This document shows positions 1 to 8,516 of a stretch of DNA of 64,000 nt, piece after piece. Numbering within the stretch: position 1 is the first letter of the stretch; the number at the start of each line of letters is the position of its first letter. This DNA is from Ramlibacter tataouinensis TTB310 (GTDB lineage: Bacteria; Pseudomonadota; Gammaproteobacteria; Burkholderiales; Burkholderiaceae_C): contig NC_015677.1 of assembly GCF_000215705.1 (NCBI RefSeq), forward strand, positions 1,810,001 through 1,874,000, written 5' to 3'. The notes under the pieces are model-generated. The model was not told the DNA's origin. It worked only from the letters and a program-made list of their open reading frames with translations, and did no database searches. A program made the translations under genes and the position numbers.

Positions 1-2969
1 CGCACGGCCTCGGCCAGCATCTCGTTGTACATTTGGAAGCCCACCTCCAGCATGTTGCCGCTCTGGTTCTCACCCAGCACTTCGCCGGCGCCGCGGATCT
101 CCAGGTCGTGCATGGCCAGGTAGAAGCCCGAGCCCAGCTCCTCCATCTGCTGGATCGCTTCCAGCCGCTGCGAGGCCTGCTTGGTCAGGCTCTCGGTGTC
201 CGGCACCATCAGGTAGGCGTAGGCCTGGTGGTGGCTGCGGCCGACACGGCCGCGCAGCTGGTGCAGCTGGGCCAGGCCGAACTTGTCGGCGCGGCTGATG
301 ATGATGGTGTTGGCCGTGGGCACGTCGATGCCGGTCTCGATGATGGTCGAGCACAGCAGCACGTTGAAGCGCTGGCCCACGAAGTCGCGCATCACCTTCT
401 CCAGCTCGCGCTCGGGCATCTGGCCGTGGGCCACGGCGATGCGCGCCTCGGGCAGCAGCGCCTCCAGCCGCTCGCGCCGGTTCGCTATGGTTTCCACCTC
501 GTTGTGCAGGAAATAGACCTGGCCGCCGCGCTTGAGCTCGCGCAGCACCGCTTCGCGCACCACGCCGTTGCCCTCGTTGCGCACGAAGGTCTTGATCGCC
601 AGGCGCCGCTGCGGCGCGGTGGCGATCACCGACAGGTCGCGCAGGCCTTCCAGCGCCATGCCTAGCGTGCGCGGGATGGGCGTGGCGGTGAGCGTGAGCA
701 CGTCCACCTCGGCGCGCAGCGCCTTCATCGCCTCCTTGTGGCGCACGCCGAAGCGGTGCTCCTCGTCGATGATGAGCAGGCCCAGGTGCTTGAACTTGGT
801 CGACTCCGACAGCAGCTTGTGCGTGCCGACCACGATGTCGATGCTGCCGTCGGCCAGGCCCTTGAGCGTGGCCGACACCTCCTTGCCGGAACGGAAGCGC
901 GACACCTCCGCCACCTTCACCGGCCACTTGGAAAAGCGGTCCACCAGCGTCTGGTAGTGCTGCTCGGCCAGCAGCGTGGTCGGCGCCAGGAAGGCCACCT
1001 GCTTGCCGCCGGTCACGGCGATGAAGGCCGCGCGCAGTGCCACCTCGGTCTTGCCGAAGCCCACGTCGCCGCACACCAGCCGGTCCATGGGCTGGGGCGA
1101 GATCATGTCCTGGATGACGGCGTGGATGGCCGCGTTCTGGTCGGCCGTCTCCTCGAAGCCGAAGTCGTTGGCGAACTGCTCATAGTCCTGCGCCGAGAAG
1201 CGGAAGGCATGGCCCTGGCGCGCGGCGCGGCGGGCATAGATGTTGAGCAGCTCGGCGGCCGTGTCGCGCACCTGCTCGGCGGCCTTGCGCCGGGCTTTCT
1301 CCCACTGTCCGGAGCCCAGCTTGTGCAGCGGCGCCTCGTCGGCCGACACGCCGGTGTAGCGGCTGATCTGGTGCAGCTGGCTGACCGGCACGTACAGCGT
1401 GGCCTTGTCGGCGTACTCCAGGTGCAGCATCTCCTGTACCAGGGGACGGCCCTGCGCGTCCATGCCCTGGCCCAGGTCCATGTTGACCAGGCCCCGGTAG
1501 CGGCCGATGCCGTGCTGGGCGTGGACCACCGGGTCGCCGATGTTCAGCTCGGACAGGTCCTTGATCAGGGCCTCGACGTCGCTGACCTGCTCCTGCTTCT
1601 TGCGCCGGCGCGTGGTCGGGCCGGCGGCAAACAGCTCGGTCTCGGTGACGAAGTCGATGCCTTGCTCGAGCCAGGCGAAGCCCTGGGCCAGCGGGGCGGT
1701 GGCGATGCCCAGCTTCTCGGGGCTGGCCTGGAACTCCTCCAGCGAGTCGAAGGCCGGGGGCGCGAGATGGCTGGCGCGCAGGAAGTCCAGCAGGCTCTCG
1801 CGCCGGCCGTCGCTCTCGGCCAGCACCAGCACGCGCTGGGGCGTGTCGCGCAGATGGGCCTTCAGGCGCGCCAGCGGCTCCTCGGCGCCGCGCACCACCG
1901 ACAGGTCCTCCAGCTTCTGGAACCAGGGGTTGTCCGCCACGTCGGCGACCGTCGGGCGGACGGCCAGTTGCGCGTGCGCGTTGGCCTGGGTGAAGAACTG
2001 CTCGGTGGTCAGGAACAGCGCTTCGGGCGGCAGCACCGGCCGCTCCGGATCGCCCTGCATCAGCCGGTAGCGGTCCCGCGTGTCCTGCCAGAAGCGCTGG
2101 AACGCCGGCTCCAGCTCGCCGTGCAGCACCAGCGTCGCCTGGGCGCCCAGGTAGTCGAACACCGTGGCCGTCTCCTCGAAGAACAGCGGCAGGTAGTACT
2201 CGATGCCGGCGGTGGCTACGCCTGCCCCGATGTCCTTGTAGATGCGGCTCTTGGTCGGGTCGCCCTCCAGCAGCTCGCGCCAGCGGCTCCTGAACTTGGC
2301 CCGGGCCTCGTCGTCCATGGGGAACTCGCGGCCCGGCAGCAGGCGCACCTCGGGCACGGGATAGAGGCTGCGCTGGCTGTCCGGGTCGAAGGTGCGGATG
2401 GAATCGATCTCGTCGTCGAACAGGTCCACCCGGTAGGGCACCGGCGAGCCCATGGGGAACAGGTCGATCAGGCCGCCGCGCACCGCGTACTCCCCCGGGC
2501 TCACGACCTGGGTGACGTGGCTGTAGCCGGCCAGCGTGAGCTGCGAGCGCAGCTTGGCCTCCTGCAGCTGCTGCTTGACCTTGAAGTGGAAGGTGTAGCC
2601 GGCCAGGAAGGAGGGCGGCGCCAGCCGGTACAGCGCGGTGGTGGCGGGAACGATCACCACGTCGGCCTCGCCCTGGGAGATGCGCCACAGCGTGGCCAGC
2701 CGCTCGCTGATCAGGTCCTGGTGCGGCGAGAAGCTGTCGTAGGGCAGGGTCTCCCAGTCCGGGAACAGGCAGCAGCGCAGATCGGGCGAGAAGAAGGCGA
2801 ACTCGTCCAGCAGGCGCTGCGCGTCGGTGGCGTCGCTGGTGACGATGGCGGTCCGCTGGCCGGCCGCCTTGTCGCGCTCGGCCAGGCGGGCCAGCAGCAA
2901 CGCGTCGGCCGAGCCGACGGGGCGGGGCAGGGCGAAACGCTTGCCGGCGGAAAGCTTGGGTAGGTCCAT
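1..2969 (-). CDS. mfd: Transcription-repair coupling factor Mfd (C-terminus cut by window edge)
   Basis: Mfd is a DNA translocase that removes RNA polymerase stalled at lesions and recruits UvrA. Translating the minus strand from the ATG at 2969 gives 989 codons with no stop, so about the last 160 residues of a roughly 1150-residue family lie outside the window. Visible parts in order: UvrB-like N-terminal region (WETLPYDSFSPHQD), the RNA-polymerase-binding module (DPVVHAQHGIGRYRG), Walker A (GDVGFGKTEVA), Walker B box DEEH (IIDEEHRFG), motif TATPIPRT, and the helicase C domain (STIIETGIDVPTANT, QLRGRVGR). It is divergent from ispD. A terminator-like hairpin lies in its 5' leader. Identity is clear. 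Confidence 0.97.
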   Translation of the reverse strand, partial: MDLPKLSAGKRFALPRPVGSADALLLARLAERDKAAGQRTAIVTSDATDAQRLLDEFAFFSPDLRCCLFPDWETLPYDSFSPHQDLISERLATLWRISQGEADVVIVPATTALYRLAPPSFLAGYTFHFKVKQQLQEAKLRSQLTLAGYSHVTQVVSPGEYAVRGGLIDLFPMGSPVPYRVDLFDDEIDSIRTFDPDSQRSLYPVPEVRLLPGREFPMDDEARAKFRSRWRELLEGDPTKSRIYKDIGAGVATAGIEYYLPLFFEETATVFDYLGAQATLVLHGELEPAFQRFWQDTRDRYRLMQGDPERPVLPPEALFLTTEQFFTQANAHAQLAVRPTVADVADNPWFQKLEDLSVVRGAEEPLARLKAHLRDTPQRVLVLAESDGRRESLLDFLRASHLAPPAFDSLEEFQASPEKLGIATAPLAQGFAWLEQGIDFVTETELFAAGPTTRRRKKQEQVSDVEALIKDLSELNIGDPVVHAQHGIGRYRGLVNMDLGQGMDAQGRPLVQEMLHLEYADKATLYVPVSQLHQISRYTGVSADEAPLHKLGSGQWEKARRKAAEQVRDTAAELLNIYARRAARQGHAFRFSAQDYEQFANDFGFEETADQNAAIHAVIQDMISPQPMDRLVCGDVGFGKTEVALRAAFIAVTGGKQVAFLAPTTLLAEQHYQTLVDRFSKWPVKVAEVSRFRSGKEVSATLKGLADGSIDIVVGTHKLLSESTKFKHLGLLIIDEEHRFGVRHKEAMKALRAEVDVLTLTATPIPRTLGMALEGLRDLSVIATAPQRRLAIKTFVRNEGNGVVREAVLRELKRGGQVYFLHNEVETIANRRERLEALLPEARIAVAHGQMPERELEKVMRDFVGQRFNVLLCSTIIETGIDVPTANTIIISRADKFGLAQLHQLRGRVGRSHHQAYAYLMVPDTESLTKQASQRLEAIQQMEELGSGFYLAMHDLEIRGAGEVLGENQSGNMLEVGFQMYNEMLAEAV

Positions 2970-2991
2970 GGGGTCGGGGGCGCAATACAAA

Positions 2992-3020
2992 ACACCCCGC
3001 GCCGGCCGGGCGTGGGGTGT
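2992..3020 (-). terminator. Terminator-like hairpin in the mfd leader
   Basis: Positions 2992-3003 pair with 3009-3020 (12 bp, one G-U, 5-nt loop). Read on the minus strand, the hairpin is followed at once by TTTTGTATT. It lies between the predicted mfd promoter at 3031-3036 and the mfd start, so it could attenuate mfd or release a very short RNA. Confidence 0.5.
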
Positions 3021-3030
3021 CGCTGCCCGG

Positions 3031-3040
3031 ATTCTAGAAT
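3031..3040. promoter_or_regulatory. Palindromic divergent -10 element, mfd/ispD
   Basis: ATTCTAGAAT is a perfect 10-bp palindrome, so it reads as a TAGAAT -10 box on both strands (plus 3035-3040, minus 3036-3031). Transcription rightward would begin about 7 nt before the ispD ATG, giving an almost leaderless message. Leftward it would begin just before the mfd leader hairpin. No clear -35 is visible on either side. Confidence 0.45.
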
Positions 3041-3053
3041 GGCGCCCGAGCTT

Positions 3054-3758
3054 ATGACTGATGCCCCACCGTTGGCCCCACGGCCGCGCCTGCATGCGCT
3101 GATCCCCTGCGCCGGCCAGGGCAGCCGCGCGCGGACCGCGGTGCCCAAGCAGTACCAGCCCCTGGCGGGCCGGCCCTTGGTCATGCACACCCTGGGCGCC
3201 TTTGCCGCCGTGCCCCGGCTGGCTTCGGTGCTGGTGGCAGTCGCCCCGGGCGATTCCGCCCTGGACACCCTGGGGGCGCCCTTTTCCATCGCGCACTGCG
3301 GCGGCGAGACGCGCGCCGCCACGGTCTGCAACGGCCTGCGCGAACTGCGCGGGCGCGGCGCGGCGCTGGACGACTGGGTGCTGGTGCACGACGCCGCCCG
3401 CTGCCTGGTGACCCCGGCGCTGGTCGACCGGCTGATCGACGCCTGCCTGGGCGACGAGGTCGGCGGCCTGCTGGCCCAGCCCCTGGCGGATACGCTCAAG
3501 CACGGGCCGCAGGGCCGCTCGCAGGCCACGCTGCCGCGCGAGGGCCGCTGGCTGGCGCAGACGCCGCAGATGTTCCGCCTCGGCGTGCTGGCGCGGGCGC
3601 TGGAGCGCGCCGGCGACGGCGTGACCGACGAGGCCAGCGCGATCGAGGCCATGGGGCTGCAGCCCCTGCTGGTGGCGGGTTCGCCGCAGAATTTCAAGCT
3701 GACCTGGCCCGACGACTTCGCGCTGGCCGAGGCTTTGCTCAGGAGCAGACAGGCATGA
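3054..3758 (+). CDS. ispD: 2-C-methyl-D-erythritol 4-phosphate cytidylyltransferase
   Basis: IspD catalyses the third step of the MEP isoprenoid pathway, joining CTP and MEP to give CDP-ME in the cytoplasm. The 234-residue product has the nucleotide-binding start [12 protein letters not shown] followed by the [11 protein letters not shown] block, and the conserved VHDAARCLV segment. Its length fits the family. The start at 3054 (MTDAPP) is preferred. An in-frame ATG at 3039 would add five residues but overlaps the predicted -10 box. No good Shine-Dalgarno sequence is seen. It overlaps ispF by 4 bp (ATGA), so the two are co-translated. Confidence 0.96.
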   Translation: MTDAPPLAPRPRLHALIPCAGQGSRARTAVPKQYQPLAGRPLVMHTLGAFAAVPRLASVLVAVAPGDSALDTLGAPFSIAHCGGETRAATVCNGLRELRGRGAALDDWVLVHDAARCLVTPALVDRLIDACLGDEVGGLLAQPLADTLKHGPQGRSQATLPREGRWLAQTPQMFRLGVLARALERAGDGVTDEASAIEAMGLQPLLVAGSPQNFKLTWPDDFALAEALLRSRQA

Positions 3759-4234
3759 GGCTACGCATAGGCGAGGGCTGGGACGTGCACCAGCTGGTGG
3801 CCGGCCGGCCGCTCATCATCGGCGGCATCCTCATCCCCCACGACAAGGGCCTGCTGGGGCACTCGGATGCCGACGTGCTGCTGCACGCCATCACCGACGC
3901 GGTGCTGGGCGCGGCCGGCCTGGGCGACATCGGCCGCCATTTTCCCGATACCGACGAACGCTTCCGCGGCGCCGACTCCGCAGTGCTGCTGGCCGAGGCG
4001 ATGCGCGGCGCGCGTGCCCAGGGCTGGGAGCTGGTGAACATCGACAGCACAGTGATCGCCCAGGCCCCCAGGCTCGCGCCCTACATCGAAACCATGCGCA
4101 GCCGCATCGCCGACGTGCTGGGGCTGATGCCCGGCCAGGTCAACGTCAAGGCCAAGACGGCCGAGAAGCTGGGGCCGGTGGGCGAGGGGCGCAGCATGGA
4201 GGCCCGCGCCGTGGTGCTGCTGCAGGCCCGCTAG
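3755..4234 (+). CDS. ispF: 2-C-methyl-D-erythritol 2,4-cyclodiphosphate synthase
   Basis: IspF cyclises CDP-ME 2-phosphate to ME-cPP, two steps after IspD. The 159-residue protein carries the metal-binding GWDVHQ motif (Asp and His ligands), the [15 protein letters not shown] block with the third metal ligand His, [11 protein letters not shown], and the C-terminal [14 protein letters not shown] segment. Length and motifs are standard. It starts inside the ispD stop region, which supports an ispDF operon. The end is only 3 bp from the stop of the convergent histidine kinase gene. Confidence 0.97.
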   Translation: MRLRIGEGWDVHQLVAGRPLIIGGILIPHDKGLLGHSDADVLLHAITDAVLGAAGLGDIGRHFPDTDERFRGADSAVLLAEAMRGARAQGWELVNIDSTVIAQAPRLAPYIETMRSRIADVLGLMPGQVNVKAKTAEKLGPVGEGRSMEARAVVLLQAR

Positions 4235-4237
4235 GGG

Positions 4238-5695
4238 TCAATGCGCGATGGCGGCGCGCGCGGCGGGCGGGTGGCCTTCGCCGGCGACCAGCGAACGCGG
4301 CTTTTGCAGCTTGATGTGCGCCGCCAGCCCGCCGGAGGTGGTGTTGGCCAGGGCGAAGATGCCGCCCATGCGCTGCACCGTCTTGTCCACGATGGCCAGG
4401 CCCAGGCCGGCGCCGGTGGCGGCGGTGCGGGCCGCGTCGCCGCGGAAAAATGGCTTGATCAGGTTGGGCAGCGCCTCCGGCGCCACGCCCATGCCGTGGT
4501 CGCGCACCTTGAGCAGCACCCATTCGTTGCGCGCCTTGGCGGCGATGTCGACGATGGCGATCCCGGTCTCCGGCGTCTTGCCGTAGCGCCGGGCGTTCTC
4601 CAGCAGGTTGGAGACCACGCGGGCCAGCTCCACCTCGTCGGCCAGCACGTGCAGGTTCTTGGGCACGTCGACGTTGATGCGCATGTCGCCCTGGTCCTGC
4701 ACCGCGTACACGCAGGCCTGGATCACGTCGTTCAGGTTCACCGGCTTGAGCTCGGCATGGTCCGGGCGGGCGTAGTCCAGGAACTTGTCGATGATGGCGT
4801 CGAGCTGGTCGATGTCGGCCGCCATGTGCTGGCGCGCGTCCGCGTCGGCGACGCTCATCTCGGTCTCCAGCCGCAGGCGCGCCAGGGGCGTGCGCAGGTC
4901 GTGCGAGATGCCGGCCAGCATCACCGCGCGGTCCTGCTCGATCTTGGCCAGCTGCTGGGCCATGCGGTTGAAGCCGATGTTGACCTCGCGGATCTCGCTG
5001 GTCACCGCCTTCTCGTCCAGCCGGCTGGCGTCGAAGTCGCCGTCGCGCACCCGGCTGGCCGCGAAGGACAGCTGCTTGAGCGGGCGGTTGATCAGCCGCG
5101 CGATCAGGGCGGCGCCGGCCAGGGATAGGCCGGCGGCCGTGATCAGCCAGATCAGCCAGGTCCTGCCGCCCACCCGGGTGAAGCGCTCCCGGTCCATCAG
5201 CAGCCAGTATGCGTCGGCGTCGATCTTGAAGCCCACCCACAACCCCTTTTCACGATTGACACTGGAAGCTAGCACCGTGCCCGGCCCCAGGCGCGACAGC
5301 AACTCCCCGGCCATCTCCTGGTCCATGTCGCCGGAGCTGAAGGGCGCATAGCGGTCGTTGGGCTCGCGCGGCACGATGCGCACGCCTTCCTGTTCGGCCA
5401 GCGTCTTGATGAGGGAGACCCGGGCGATGGCATCCGAGTACATCAGGGCCGCCCGGCTCAGGTTGACCAGGGACGCGATCTGCTGGGCCGTCTGGATGGC
5501 GCGGGGCTCGAACTCCAGGGCGCGGAAGGTCTGCAGCCAGGCCACGATGGAGCCGATCAGCAGCAGCGACAGCAGGAAGAACGTGCGCCAGAACAGTGAC
5601 AGCCCGACGCGCGGGCGCATCTCCAATGGTGCCGGTGCTGTTTCCAGGGGCACCGGCCCGGTCACGTCCATGGTGTTGCTAACGCCGCGTATCAA
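4238..5695 (-). CDS. EnvZ/RisS-like sensor histidine kinase
   Basis: This is the membrane sensor kinase of an OmpR-family two-component system. The 485-residue protein has one membrane segment around residues 34-57, a periplasmic region of about 120 residues, a second segment around 180-203, a HAMP linker, and a HisKA domain with the phospho-acceptor at His265 (AGISHDLRTPLAR). An HATPase_c domain follows (NLLENARRYG, DHGMGV, GAGLGLAIV). The start chosen is TTG at 5695 because GGAG lies 5 nt upstream. ATG at 5671 is the alternative and has no ribosome site. It is downstream of its response regulator with a 68-bp gap. The stimulus is not readable from the sequence. Confidence 0.9.
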   Translation of the reverse strand: MIRGVSNTMDVTGPVPLETAPAPLEMRPRVGLSLFWRTFFLLSLLLIGSIVAWLQTFRALEFEPRAIQTAQQIASLVNLSRAALMYSDAIARVSLIKTLAEQEGVRIVPREPNDRYAPFSSGDMDQEMAGELLSRLGPGTVLASSVNREKGLWVGFKIDADAYWLLMDRERFTRVGGRTWLIWLITAAGLSLAGAALIARLINRPLKQLSFAASRVRDGDFDASRLDEKAVTSEIREVNIGFNRMAQQLAKIEQDRAVMLAGISHDLRTPLARLRLETEMSVADADARQHMAADIDQLDAIIDKFLDYARPDHAELKPVNLNDVIQACVYAVQDQGDMRINVDVPKNLHVLADEVELARVVSNLLENARRYGKTPETGIAIVDIAAKARNEWVLLKVRDHGMGVAPEALPNLIKPFFRGDAARTAATGAGLGLAIVDKTVQRMGGIFALANTTSGGLAAHIKLQKPRSLVAGEGHPPAARAAIAH

Positions 5696-5763
5696 GCTGT
5701 CTCCGATGCCGTCGGTCCGACCCGGCCGAGATTATCGGCCGCGGGCCTCACCCGTGCTCCGGG

Positions 5764-6495
5764 TCAACCCGCACCGTCCGGCACGAAGACGTAGCCCACC
5801 CCCCACACGGTCTGGATATAGCGCGGGGCTGCCGGGTCGGCCTCCACCAGCTTGCGCAGGCGCGAGACCTGCACGTCCAGGCTACGGTCGAACGGCTCGA
5901 ACTCGCGGCCGCGCGCCAGCTGGGCCAGCTTCTCGCGCGACAGCGGCTGGCGCGGATGGCGCACCAGCGCCTTGAGCATGGCGAACTCGCCGGTGGTCAA
6001 CGGCAGCTCCTCGCCGTTCTTGCGCAGGGTGCGGGCGCCCAGGTCGAAGGCGAAGGGGCCGAAGCTGACCACCTCGTTCTCGCTGGACGGCGCTCCGGGC
6101 GCCTCTTGCGCCGGACGGCGGCGCAGCACGGCATGCACGCGGGCCAGCAGCTCGCGCGGGTTGAAAGGCTTGCCCAGGTAGTCGTCGGCACCGACTTCCA
6201 GGCCGACGATCCGGTCCACGTCCTCGCCCTTGGCGGTGAGCATGATGATGGGGGTGCGGTCGTTGGCCGCGCGCAGGCGCCGGCAGATCGACAGCCCATC
6301 CTCGCCGGGCATCATTAGGTCGAGCACGATCAGGTCGGCCGTCTCGCGCAGCATTAGGCGGTTGAGCGCCTTGCCGTCCTCGGCAAGGATGACCTCGAAG
6401 CCCTCCTGGGTGAGGTAGCGGCGCAGCAGGTCGCGAATCCGGGCGTCGTCGTCGACCACCAGGATCTTGTCGGTGCGGGCTGCAGTCTGGTTCAT
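5764..6495 (-). CDS. ompR: OmpR-family response regulator
   Basis: This is the DNA-binding partner of the downstream sensor kinase. The 243-residue protein has a receiver domain with acidic pocket VVDDDARIRD, phospho-acceptor Asp in VLDLMMPGEDG, the conserved Thr in MLTAKGED and Lys in GKPFNPREL. A winged-helix Trans_reg_C domain follows (DVQVSRLRKLVEADP, IQTVWGVGYVFVP). The ATG at 6495 is preferred over 6507 because GTGGAG sits 6 nt upstream. The name ompR is by family resemblance (OmpR/RisA type); target genes are unknown. The promoter region carries a long inverted repeat of OmpR-like TTTGTAAC elements, suggesting autoregulation. Confidence 0.9.
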   Translation of the reverse strand: MNQTAARTDKILVVDDDARIRDLLRRYLTQEGFEVILAEDGKALNRLMLRETADLIVLDLMMPGEDGLSICRRLRAANDRTPIIMLTAKGEDVDRIVGLEVGADDYLGKPFNPRELLARVHAVLRRRPAQEAPGAPSSENEVVSFGPFAFDLGARTLRKNGEELPLTTGEFAMLKALVRHPRQPLSREKLAQLARGREFEPFDRSLDVQVSRLRKLVEADPAAPRYIQTVWGVGYVFVPDGAG

Positions 6496-6512
6496 GGTGC
6501 TCCACAACGGAA

Positions 6513-6590
6513 TTTGTAACAGCGACGATTTTGCAGGGCTTGTTGCACTGCGTGCCGGTTTTTCCGGTTAATTTGACGCGTTGTTACAAA
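6513..6590. promoter_or_regulatory. Inverted TTTGTAAC/GTTACAAA elements between ompR and the SIMPL gene
   Basis: TTTGTAAC at 6513-6520 and its exact reverse complement GTTACAAA at 6583-6590 flank 62 bp of AT-richer DNA in the divergent intergenic region (6496-6702). E. coli OmpR sites contain similar GTAACA/TGTTAC cores, so these are candidate response-regulator sites. This is inference from sequence alone. Confidence 0.35.
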
Positions 6591-6702
6591 AGTTGCCCCA
6601 GCCTCACCCGGCTGACCTGAACGCTGTCAACTTCCAGGCGCCGGCTGACCTTGGCCATGCGGCAGGCAGGGGCATCCACCCGACTGCGCCACAATCCGCA
6701 CC

Positions 6703-7416
6703 ATGGCCTCATCCGTTATCCGAATCATGGCTGCGTGCGCCCTCTGGGCCTGCGCAGGGACCGCCACTGCCCAGCCGGTGGTGCTGGCGCCACCGCAGAA
6801 CGTGCTGCAGCTGAGCGCCAGCGGAACGGTCGAGACGCCGCAGGATCTGCTGACCCTCAGCCTGAGCACCACCCGCGAGGGCGCCGATCCGGCGGCCGTG
6901 CAGGCCCAGCTCAAGGCCGCGCTGGATGCGGCGCTGGCCGAGGCCCGCAAGGCGGCCCAGCCGGGGCAGATGGACGTGCGCACGGGCAATTTCGCGATCT
7001 ATCCGCGCCATGGGCGCGACGGCCGCATGAGCGGCTGGAATGGCACGGCAGAGCTGGTGCTGGAGGGCCGCGACTTCGCGCGCATCACCCAGGCCGCCGG
7101 GCGCATCGGCAGCCTGACGCTGTCCGGCGTGAGTTTCGGCCTGAGCCGCGAGCAGCGCCTGAAGGTGGAAGGCGAGGCCCAGCAGCTGGCCATCGAGCGC
7201 TTCAAGGCCAAGGCGGACGAGCTGGCCAAGAGCTTCGGCTTCTCGGGCTACACGCTGCGCGAGGTGGCCGTGAACGCCAACGACCCTGGTTTCGTGCCGC
7301 GGCCGCGCATGATGGCCATGGAAGCCAAGGCCGCCGGAGCCGACATGGCCGTGCCGGTGGAGGCGGGCAAGAGCGCCGTGGTGGTGACCGTGTCGGGTTC
7401 CGTACAGCTGCGCTAG
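6703..7416 (+). CDS. Secreted SIMPL (DUF541) domain protein
   Basis: The 237-residue protein belongs to the SIMPL/DUF541 family (YggE-like), periplasmic proteins of uncertain function sometimes linked to oxidative-stress protection. The N-terminus is a signal peptide (IRIMAACALWACAGTATAQ, cleavage near AQP). The mature part has the typical start LQLSASGTVETPQDLLTLSLST and a C-terminal VVVTVSGSVQLR strand. A CACAAT box at 6690-6695 lies only 7 nt before the ATG, so the transcript may be nearly leaderless. It is divergent from ompR. Family assignment is good; the role is not known. Confidence 0.85.
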   Translation: MASSVIRIMAACALWACAGTATAQPVVLAPPQNVLQLSASGTVETPQDLLTLSLSTTREGADPAAVQAQLKAALDAALAEARKAAQPGQMDVRTGNFAIYPRHGRDGRMSGWNGTAELVLEGRDFARITQAAGRIGSLTLSGVSFGLSREQRLKVEGEAQQLAIERFKAKADELAKSFGFSGYTLREVAVNANDPGFVPRPRMMAMEAKAAGADMAVPVEAGKSAVVVTVSGSVQLR

Positions 7417-7462
7417 CCGCCGTCCGACAGGGCCGCAGGAACGCCGTTGCTACGCTGGATGC

Positions 7463-8458
7463 ATGCTCTCCACCCTGCCTGCCGACCTTCCGGACGCGCC
7501 GGATGCGCCGCTACCATCCACCGCGGTGGGGACCTTCTACATCCTGATCAACCCGGCCTCGGGGGCCAACGACGCGCAGCAAAAGCGCGAGGCCCTGGCG
7601 CGGGTGATGCAGGAAGCCGGCTGCCGCTGGGAATTCGTGCCGCTGGACTCCCCCAAGGCGCTGGAGGCGGTCAGCCGGGCGGCCGCCGAGCGGGCGGCGC
7701 GCGAGGGCGGCGTGCTGGTGGCCGTGGGCGGCGACGGCACGCTGGCGACCGTGGCCCAGGCGGCCTGGCAGCAGGGCTGCTGCTTCGGCGTGGTGCCGCA
7801 GGGCACCTTCAACTACTTCGGCCGCACCCATGGCGTCCCGCAGGAAGCCGAGGCCGCGGCCCGGGCGCTGGCGCGGGCGCAGCCGCAGCCGGTGCAGGTG
7901 GCGCACGTCAACGGCCGGCTGTTCCTGGTCAACGCCAGCCTGGGCCTGTACCCGCAGCTGCTGCAGGACCGCGAAGCCTACAAGTCGCAGCTGGGCCGGC
8001 ACCGCTGGGTGGCGCTGCTGTCCGGACTGGTCACGCTGTTCGAGTGGCGCCGGCAGCTGGTGCTGGAGATCGACCTGGAGGGTCAGCGCACGGTGCTGAC
8101 CACGCCCACGCTGTTCGTGGGCAACAACAAGCTGCAGTTCGACCGGCTTGGCATCGAACCGGCGGTGGCCGACCGCGTGGGCGAGGGCTGCCTGGCCGCG
8201 ATCGTGCTGCGGCCCATCGGCACCTGGGCCATGCTGGGCCTGCTGCTGCGCGGCGCGCTGGGCCGCTTGGGCGAGGCCGAGCAGGTGCGCAGCTACGCCT
8301 TTCGCACACTGGACGTGCGGGTGCGGGGCATGCGGCGGGTGAAGGTCGCCGCCGACGGCGAGGTGGGCATCATGACGCCGCCGCTGCGCTTCGAGGTCGC
8401 CAGCCGGCCGCTGATGCTGATGATGCCGCGACCGGAAGACCGCGTCCCCGTCGAATGA
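7463..8458 (+). CDS. Diacylglycerol kinase family lipid kinase
   Basis: A YegS/DagK-type lipid kinase of 331 residues. The catalytic N-terminal domain shows FYILINPASGAND, the nucleotide-binding VAVGGDGTLATVAQ motif (GGDGT) and the GVVPQGTFNYFGRTHG segment. The C-terminal beta-rich domain ends with DGEVGIMTPPLRFEV. Such enzymes phosphorylate diacylglycerol or related lipids at the inner membrane; the exact substrate cannot be told. It is followed 58 bp later by a metallophosphoesterase gene on the same strand, probably co-transcribed. Confidence 0.88.
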   Translation: MLSTLPADLPDAPDAPLPSTAVGTFYILINPASGANDAQQKREALARVMQEAGCRWEFVPLDSPKALEAVSRAAAERAAREGGVLVAVGGDGTLATVAQAAWQQGCCFGVVPQGTFNYFGRTHGVPQEAEAAARALARAQPQPVQVAHVNGRLFLVNASLGLYPQLLQDREAYKSQLGRHRWVALLSGLVTLFEWRRQLVLEIDLEGQRTVLTTPTLFVGNNKLQFDRLGIEPAVADRVGEGCLAAIVLRPIGTWAMLGLLLRGALGRLGEAEQVRSYAFRTLDVRVRGMRRVKVAADGEVGIMTPPLRFEVASRPLMLMMPRPEDRVPVE

Positions 8459-8516
8459 GTCTGCAAGTCGCTGCCAAGGCGGACGGCACCGCAGGGCACC
8501 GGGCAGAGGTGACCCC

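Noticed and set aside
738..2963. 741-codon plus-strand open frame opposite mfd
   Set aside because: His/Gln/Leu/Val-rich translation without family motifs, lying exactly antisense to a complete Mfd sequence; a typical high-GC shadow.
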